From: Consotaella aegiceratis
GTDB lineage: Bacteria > Pseudomonadota > Alphaproteobacteria > Rhizobiales > Rhizobiaceae
Direction: 5' to 3'
DNA: 64,000 nt
Assembly (NCBI RefSeq): GCF_036541425.1
Contig: NZ_JAZHFT010000008.1
Span: 62,001 to 126,000, forward strand
In this document: piece after piece, positions 59,891 through 64,000 of the stretch
Position numbering within the stretch: position 1 is the stretch's first letter
Layout: each line of letters starts with the position of its first letter
The notes under the pieces: model-generated
Seen by the model: only the letters and a program-made list of their open reading frames with translations
What the model was told of the DNA's origin: nothing
Database searches by the model: none
Program-made: the position numbers and the translations under genes

Positions 59891-62609
59891 GGAGCCGAGG
59901 CCCGAGCCCGAGGCGCTGCTGGCCGAGGCGGCGCGCGAGGGTCGCGGCAAGCTCAAGATCTTCCTCGGCGCCGCCCCCGGCGTCGGCAAGACCTTCGCCA
60001 TGCTGGAGGCGGCACGGCAGCGCCAGACCGAAAGCGTCGACGTCGTTGCGGCGGTGGTGGAGACGCATGGGCGGGCGGAGACCGAGCGCCTCCTCGTCGG
60101 CCTGGAGGTTGTGCCCCGGACGCGCCTTCTCTATCGCGGCCGGGCGTTGCCGGAGATGGATCTCGACGCCGTTCTCGCCCGGCGGCCGGCGCTGGCTCTT
60201 GTGGATGAGTTGGCCCACAGCGATGTCGAGGGCAGCCGCCATGCCAAGCGTTGGCAGGACGTCGAGGAACTACTGGCCGCCGGGATCGACGTCTATACGA
60301 CGCTCAATGTCCAGCATATCGAAAGCCTGAACGACGTCGTCGCCCGGATTTCGGGTGTGCGCGTCCGCGAGACGGTGCCCGACACGGTCATGGAACTCGC
60401 CGCCGACATCGAACTCGTCGATCTGCCGCCCGAGGAACTGATCGGCCGCCTGCGTGAGGGAAAGGTCTATGTGCAGGATCAGATCGCCCGCGCCATCCAG
60501 AACTTCTTCTCCAAGGGCAATTTGACGGCGCTCCGCGAACTGGCGATGCGCGCCGCCGCCGACCGTGTCGATGCACAAATGACGGCGCATATGCGCAGCC
60601 ATGCCATTCCCGGCCCCTGGCCGGCGCAGGACCGGATTCTGGTCTGCGTCAACGAGACGCCGATGGCCAAGAGCCTGGTGCGGGCCGCCAAACGGATGGC
60701 AGAACGCGCGCGGCTGCCGTGGATTGCCCTGTCGGTGATCACGGCGAGCAGCGAATCCCTGCCGGAAGAGGAGAAGGATACGCGGATCGCGGCGCTGCGG
60801 CTTGCCGAGACGCTCGGCGCCGAGGTCGCGACGATCAACGCCACCGCGGACGTCGCCGCCGAGGTGCTGGCCTTTGCGCGCGCCCGCAACGTCAGCCGCA
60901 TCGTCATCGGCCGGCCGAGGCCAAGACGTTGGGTGCCCGGCTTCGTGCGCGAGACGGTGGCCGACACGATCCTGAAGCAGGCGACCGACTTCGAGGTGAC
61001 CGTGGTGTCGCCCGACGCCAAGACGGCGCGGAACGCCGCGCTGCGCATGGCCCTACCGGCAATCGAGCGGCGGCCGGTCGCCTATCTCTGGTCGGCGGGT
61101 GCCGTCGCGCTGGCGGCGCTGGCAGCGCAGCTCATCGCGGCGCTCATGCCGGTGGAGAGCCTGTCGCTCGTCTTTCTGCCGGCGGTGCTGTTTTCGGCCG
61201 CGCGCTACGGCCTGGCGCCCTCGGCCTTCGCCAGCGTGATCGCGTTCCTGGCCTACAATTTCTTCTTCACCGAGCCGTACCACACGCTCAACGTCTATCG
61301 CGAAAGCGAGATCCTGACGCTGCTCCTGTTCCTGGTGGTGGCGATCGTTACCGGCAACCAGACCGCCCGCCTGCGTCGTCAGGCCGCCGCCCAGAAGACC
61401 ATCGCCGAGCGGACGACGCGCCTCTACGAGTTCGCCCGCAAGATCGCCAGCGCGGCCTCTCTCGACGACGTGGTCTGGGCCTCCGTTCATCACGTCGCCT
61501 CGACGCTCAAGTGCGATGCGCTGCTGCTCGGGCCGAACGAGATCGGCCGGCTGGCCATCCTCGGCGGCTTCCCGCCCGAGGATCGCCTGGACGTCAAGGA
61601 TTGGGGCGCGGCGAACTGGGCGTTCGAGCACAAGGAGGCGGCGGGATGGAGCTCGGTGACGCTGCCGACCTCGTCCTGGCTCTTCCTGCCGCTCGGATCC
61701 GGGCCGGTCGCGAGCGGCCTGCTGGGCGTCCGGTTCAAGCAGGACAGCGATCCGTCTCCGGAGGACCGCCGGCTGCTCGACGCGCTCGTCGACCAGATCT
61801 CCGTTGCCGTCGAGCGTACGCGGTTGGCGAAAGACATGGAGGAGACGCGGCTTCTGTCTGAGACCGAGCGCCTGCGCGCGGCTCTTCTGTCCTCCGTCAG
61901 CCATGATCTACGCACGCCGCTCGTCTCGATCATCGGCGCCGCCTCCAGCCTCCTGGATGCCGGCGACGTGCTGGGGGGCGACGGGCGCCGGATGATGGCG
62001 GAGACGATCCAGGAAGAGGGCGAGCGGTTGAACCGGTATGTCCAGAACCTCCTCGACATGACTCGGCTCAGCTATGGCGCCCTCGCCATACGGCACGAGG
62101 CCATCGATATCCGGGAGGTCGTCGGCGGCGCGGTGAGGCGCCTGGCGCGCACGCTCGCCGGCCATCGCGTCGCGATCGACCTGCCGGAAGGCCTTGCCTC
62201 CGTCGACGGCGATCCCGTTCTGCTCGAACAGGTGGTGGCGAACGTGCTCGACAACGCCGCCAAATATGCGCCGGCCGGTACCGACATTGCCGTTGGCGCC
62301 AGGGAGGCCGGGCAGCAGCTGATCCTGTCGATTTCCGACGAGGGGCCGGGTATACCGCACGAGGATCGCCGGAAGGTCTTCGACATGTTCTATCGGGTGC
62401 GCCATGGCGACAGCCAGTCGGCAGGAACGGGGCTCGGTCTCGCCATCTGCCAAGGCATCCTGGAAGCCCATAGCGGCGGCATCCGGGCCGAAGCGGCCCG
62501 CTCCGACGGCCGGGGCGCGCGAATCGTCATCGATCTGCCGCTGGCCGTAACCCCCACCCAACCACCCGCACCGCCAGCGGACGAAGACCCCGATGAGGCT
62601 GAGGGGTGA
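59880..62609 (+). CDS. kdpD: KdpD, osmosensitive potassium sensor histidine kinase
   Basis: The 909-residue kinase has the N-terminal KdpD domain with Walker A GAAPGVGKT (about residues 30-40), a universal-stress-protein domain (about 245-370), four membrane helices near 395-495, a GAF region, the H-box SSVSHDLRTPLVSIIGAAS and ATPase boxes NVLDNAAKYAP and GTGLGLAICQG. It senses low K+ or salt stress and phosphorylates KdpE, overlapping it by four bases (GTGA). Confidence 0.96.
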   Translation: MSVEEPRPEPEALLAEAAREGRGKLKIFLGAAPGVGKTFAMLEAARQRQTESVDVVAAVVETHGRAETERLLVGLEVVPRTRLLYRGRALPEMDLDAVLARRPALALVDELAHSDVEGSRHAKRWQDVEELLAAGIDVYTTLNVQHIESLNDVVARISGVRVRETVPDTVMELAADIELVDLPPEELIGRLREGKVYVQDQIARAIQNFFSKGNLTALRELAMRAAADRVDAQMTAHMRSHAIPGPWPAQDRILVCVNETPMAKSLVRAAKRMAERARLPWIALSVITASSESLPEEEKDTRIAALRLAETLGAEVATINATADVAAEVLAFARARNVSRIVIGRPRPRRWVPGFVRETVADTILKQATDFEVTVVSPDAKTARNAALRMALPAIERRPVAYLWSAGAVALAALAAQLIAALMPVESLSLVFLPAVLFSAARYGLAPSAFASVIAFLAYNFFFTEPYHTLNVYRESEILTLLLFLVVAIVTGNQTARLRRQAAAQKTIAERTTRLYEFARKIASAASLDDVVWASVHHVASTLKCDALLLGPNEIGRLAILGGFPPEDRLDVKDWGAANWAFEHKEAAGWSSVTLPTSSWLFLPLGSGPVASGLLGVRFKQDSDPSPEDRRLLDALVDQISVAVERTRLAKDMEETRLLSETERLRAALLSSVSHDLRTPLVSIIGAASSLLDAGDVLGGDGRRMMAETIQEEGERLNRYVQNLLDMTRLSYGALAIRHEAIDIREVVGGAVRRLARTLAGHRVAIDLPEGLASVDGDPVLLEQVVANVLDNAAKYAPAGTDIAVGAREAGQQLILSISDEGPGIPHEDRRKVFDMFYRVRHGDSQSAGTGLGLAICQGILEAHSGGIRAEAARSDGRGARIVIDLPLAVTPTQPPAPPADEDPDEAEG

Positions 62610-63298
62610 GCGCCAGCTGCATCCTGATCGTCGACGACGAGACGCAGATCCGGCGCTTCCTGCGGATCGCGCTCGAAGCGCACGGCTTTGCCATTGTCGA
62701 GGCTGTGCGTGGCGAGGACGGGGTCGCCAAATGCGCCACCGAGCACCCCGATCTCGTGGTGCTTGATCTCGGTCTTCCCGATATCGACGGCCAGGCCGTC
62801 GTTCGGCGCATTCGCGAATGGTCGCAGGTGCCGATCCTCGTCCTCTCCGTGCGCCAGGACGAAGCGGAGAAGGTCGCGGCCCTGGACGCGGGCGCCAACG
62901 ATTACGTCACCAAACCCTTCGGCATCGCCGAACTGCTCGCCCGCATCCGCGTGCTCCTTCGCTCCCGCCCGGAGGGTATGGTGTCGTCTGCGACTGCGGA
63001 ACTCCGCATCGGCGGCCTGACCGTCAATGCCGCGACGCACGAGGTGAGCCTCGACGGCCAGGCGATCCGGCTGACGCGCAAGGAATTCGAACTCCTGAAC
63101 TATCTCGCGGCTCATGCCGGCCGGATCGTCACCCATCGCATGCTCCTGACCGAACTCTGGGGACCGGCGCACGCCGACGACGTCCAGTATCTGCGGGTCT
63201 TCATCGGCCGCCTGCGAGGCAAGCTCGGGGACGATCCCACTAGCCCGCGCTTCATCCTCAACGAGCCGGGCGTCGGCTACCGCTTTTTGGTCGAGTAG
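62606..63298 (+). CDS. kdpE: KdpE, response regulator of the kdp operon
   Basis: A 230-residue OmpR/PhoB-type regulator. The receiver domain has the phosphorylated aspartate in VVLDLGLPDIDG and the lysine in NDYVTKPFG; the C-terminal winged helix ends FILNEPGVGYRFLVE. The start is GTG. Its likely site is the 11-bp-period direct repeat upstream of kdpF. Confidence 0.96.
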   Translation: MSASCILIVDDETQIRRFLRIALEAHGFAIVEAVRGEDGVAKCATEHPDLVVLDLGLPDIDGQAVVRRIREWSQVPILVLSVRQDEAEKVAALDAGANDYVTKPFGIAELLARIRVLLRSRPEGMVSSATAELRIGGLTVNAATHEVSLDGQAIRLTRKEFELLNYLAAHAGRIVTHRMLLTELWGPAHADDVQYLRVFIGRLRGKLGDDPTSPRFILNEPGVGYRFLVE

Positions 63299-63344
63299 AC
63301 CCCGAGCCGTCACCGACCGAGGCCCAGATGGGCTCTCCGGGGTC
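63298..63344 (+). terminator. Nested inverted repeats after kdpE, weak terminator candidate
   Basis: Outer arms GACCCCG and CGGGGTC enclose a second imperfect stem (GAGGCCCA / TGGGCTCT). There is no T-tract, so termination efficiency is uncertain. The remaining bases up to the tRNA hold nothing else visible. Confidence 0.35.
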
Positions 63345-63509
63345 GACCACTTGAGGACGATCGGCCGCTTTATGGACGAGGGTCGCACGGCCTCGGCGCA
63401 GTTCGATCGGTCCCTGGAGTGAGAGACGGAAGCGCGGTAGCGATGGTCTCGACCAGTGTGCCGCCAACTCTTTTGGAAAGCACCCCGGGATCAGACCAGA
63501 TAAGCTATT

Positions 63510-63599
63510 TGGCGGAGAGGGGGGGATTCGAACCCCCGATACGGTTGCCCGTATGCCGCATTTCGAGTGCGGTGCATTCAACCACTCTGCCACCTCTCC
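63510..63599 (-). tRNA. tRNA-Ser (CGA)
   Basis: On the minus strand the sequence folds into a class II tRNA: acceptor GGAGAGG pairs with CCTCTCC, the anticodon loop is CTCGAAA with anticodon CGA reading UCG, and a long variable arm (ATACGGGCAACCGTAT) is typical of serine tRNAs. The T-loop GGTTCGAAT is intact, discriminator G is present and CCA is encoded. No integrase lies next to it within the window. Confidence 0.95.
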
Positions 63600-63974
63600 G
63601 TTCATCGCCCTCACACAAGACAAGGGCGGGTGGTTGCTGCGGTCAACGCGCGGCCCTCATAGCAAAGCCGTCATGCTCCGCACAAGAGGCATTCGCGCGC
63701 CGCGTCGCCATGAGGCCGTCAACCGAGACTTTGGTGCGTTCGATGCCGATCGTCATCGCCCTAATCGCGAGACCCGTTGCGCGTTCGGCGCATCGAAGGG
63801 ACCGCGCTGGACGAGTGGTGGGTAGGGCAAAGGCGGACCATGCCGAGACTGCGGCACATGGACCGGTCGCGATCGGCGCCAGGCGGTGGCCATAGATTGG
63901 CCGCACGGTCCGGCCGTAGGCCTCTGCCCGCGGAGGCGCTTGCCTATTCGAGCCACGGCAAGGGACAGGGGGAA
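63600..63974. other. 375-bp region with no recognised gene
   Basis: Open frames here are GC-rich and without family features on either strand. I see no RNA gene or repeat beyond the adjacent tRNA. Confidence 0.5.
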
Positions 63975-64000
63975 ATGACGAAGGTCTGGCCGCTGTGCTG
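63975..64000 (+). CDS. Possible start of a gene cut by the right edge
   Basis: An ATG preceded by a purine-rich AGGGACAGGGGGA stretch opens a frame reading MTKVWPLC at the window end. The basic then hydrophobic start would suit a signal peptide or membrane protein, but eight codons are too few for identification. Confidence 0.3.

Noticed and set aside
57167..60001. Minus-strand frame of over 900 codons opposite kdpB and kdpC
   Set aside because: Antisense shadow of strongly conserved genes.
63510..64000. tRNA-Ser as an integration site of a mobile element
   Set aside because: No integrase, direct repeat of the tRNA 3' end or foreign-looking genes are visible within the window.

Overview
The window is a high-GC chromosomal segment (or large replicon) of an alphaproteobacterium, most likely a Hyphomicrobiales (Rhizobiales-like) species. 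This is inferred from the hemC / hemD-mic60-hemY block divergent from tsaD-gpsA, the density of TRAP and ABC uptake operons, an ETF-beta lysine methyltransferase homologue and a rhizobial-style kdp operon. GTG and TTG starts are frequent. I saw no insertion sequence, prophage, integrase or CRISPR array.

Layout. 1-7.0 kb: a hexuronate locus with a GntR regulator (cut by the left edge), uxaC, a TRAP transporter dctPQM, uxaA and a KdgF-like cupin. It should import hexuronates and process them to 2-keto-3-deoxygluconate level; the reductase step is not in the window. 7-10.6 kb: a secreted alpha/beta hydrolase, an MFS exporter and a class I glutamine amidotransferase. 10.6-19.4 kb: a housekeeping block with terB-like, hemY, mic60, hemD and hemC on the minus strand, divergent from tsaD, gpsA, a YciI-like gene, an EVE-domain gene and a DUF3072 gene. 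A strong G-quadruplex motif lies after the EVE gene. 19.3-25.7 kb: the ETF-beta methyltransferase, a NudK-like Nudix enzyme, a membrane-lipid-like trio (EEP phosphatase, YbhN-like protein, phospholipase D) and a glycosyltransferase.

25.7-31.6 kb: a LysR regulator divergent from a TRAP-creatininase-M20 peptidase operon, probably for uptake and hydrolysis of an unknown amide. 31.7-33.0 kb: a membrane diguanylate cyclase. 33.2-38.2 kb: an ABC importer of the iron/2-aminoethylphosphonate family with an inserted metallo-beta-lactamase-fold gene and two Pho-box-like repeats, which favour a phosphorus-containing substrate. 38.2-40.6 kb: an AraC regulator divergent from a GH4 alpha-galactosidase. 40.8-47.8 kb: a DeoR-led amino-sugar operon (GlcNAc-type kinase, CUT1 ABC importer, SIS isomerase/deaminase). 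47.8-54.9 kb: a LacI regulator divergent from an Rbs-type ABC importer with a PfkB kinase and a GatZ-like protein, best read as a D-tagatose to fructose-6-phosphate route.

55.3-63.3 kb: kdpFABCDE for high-affinity K+ uptake, preceded by a 27-residue membrane microprotein gene and a KdpE-box-like direct repeat. kdpA carries a one-base frameshift. The window ends with tRNA-Ser(CGA) and about 400 bp in which I see no convincing gene except a possible start at the edge.

The most notable items for follow-up are the Pho-box/MBL ABC operon, the TRAP-creatininase-M20 operon whose creatininase lacks canonical metal ligands, the tagatose module, the kdpA frameshift and the kdp leader microprotein.
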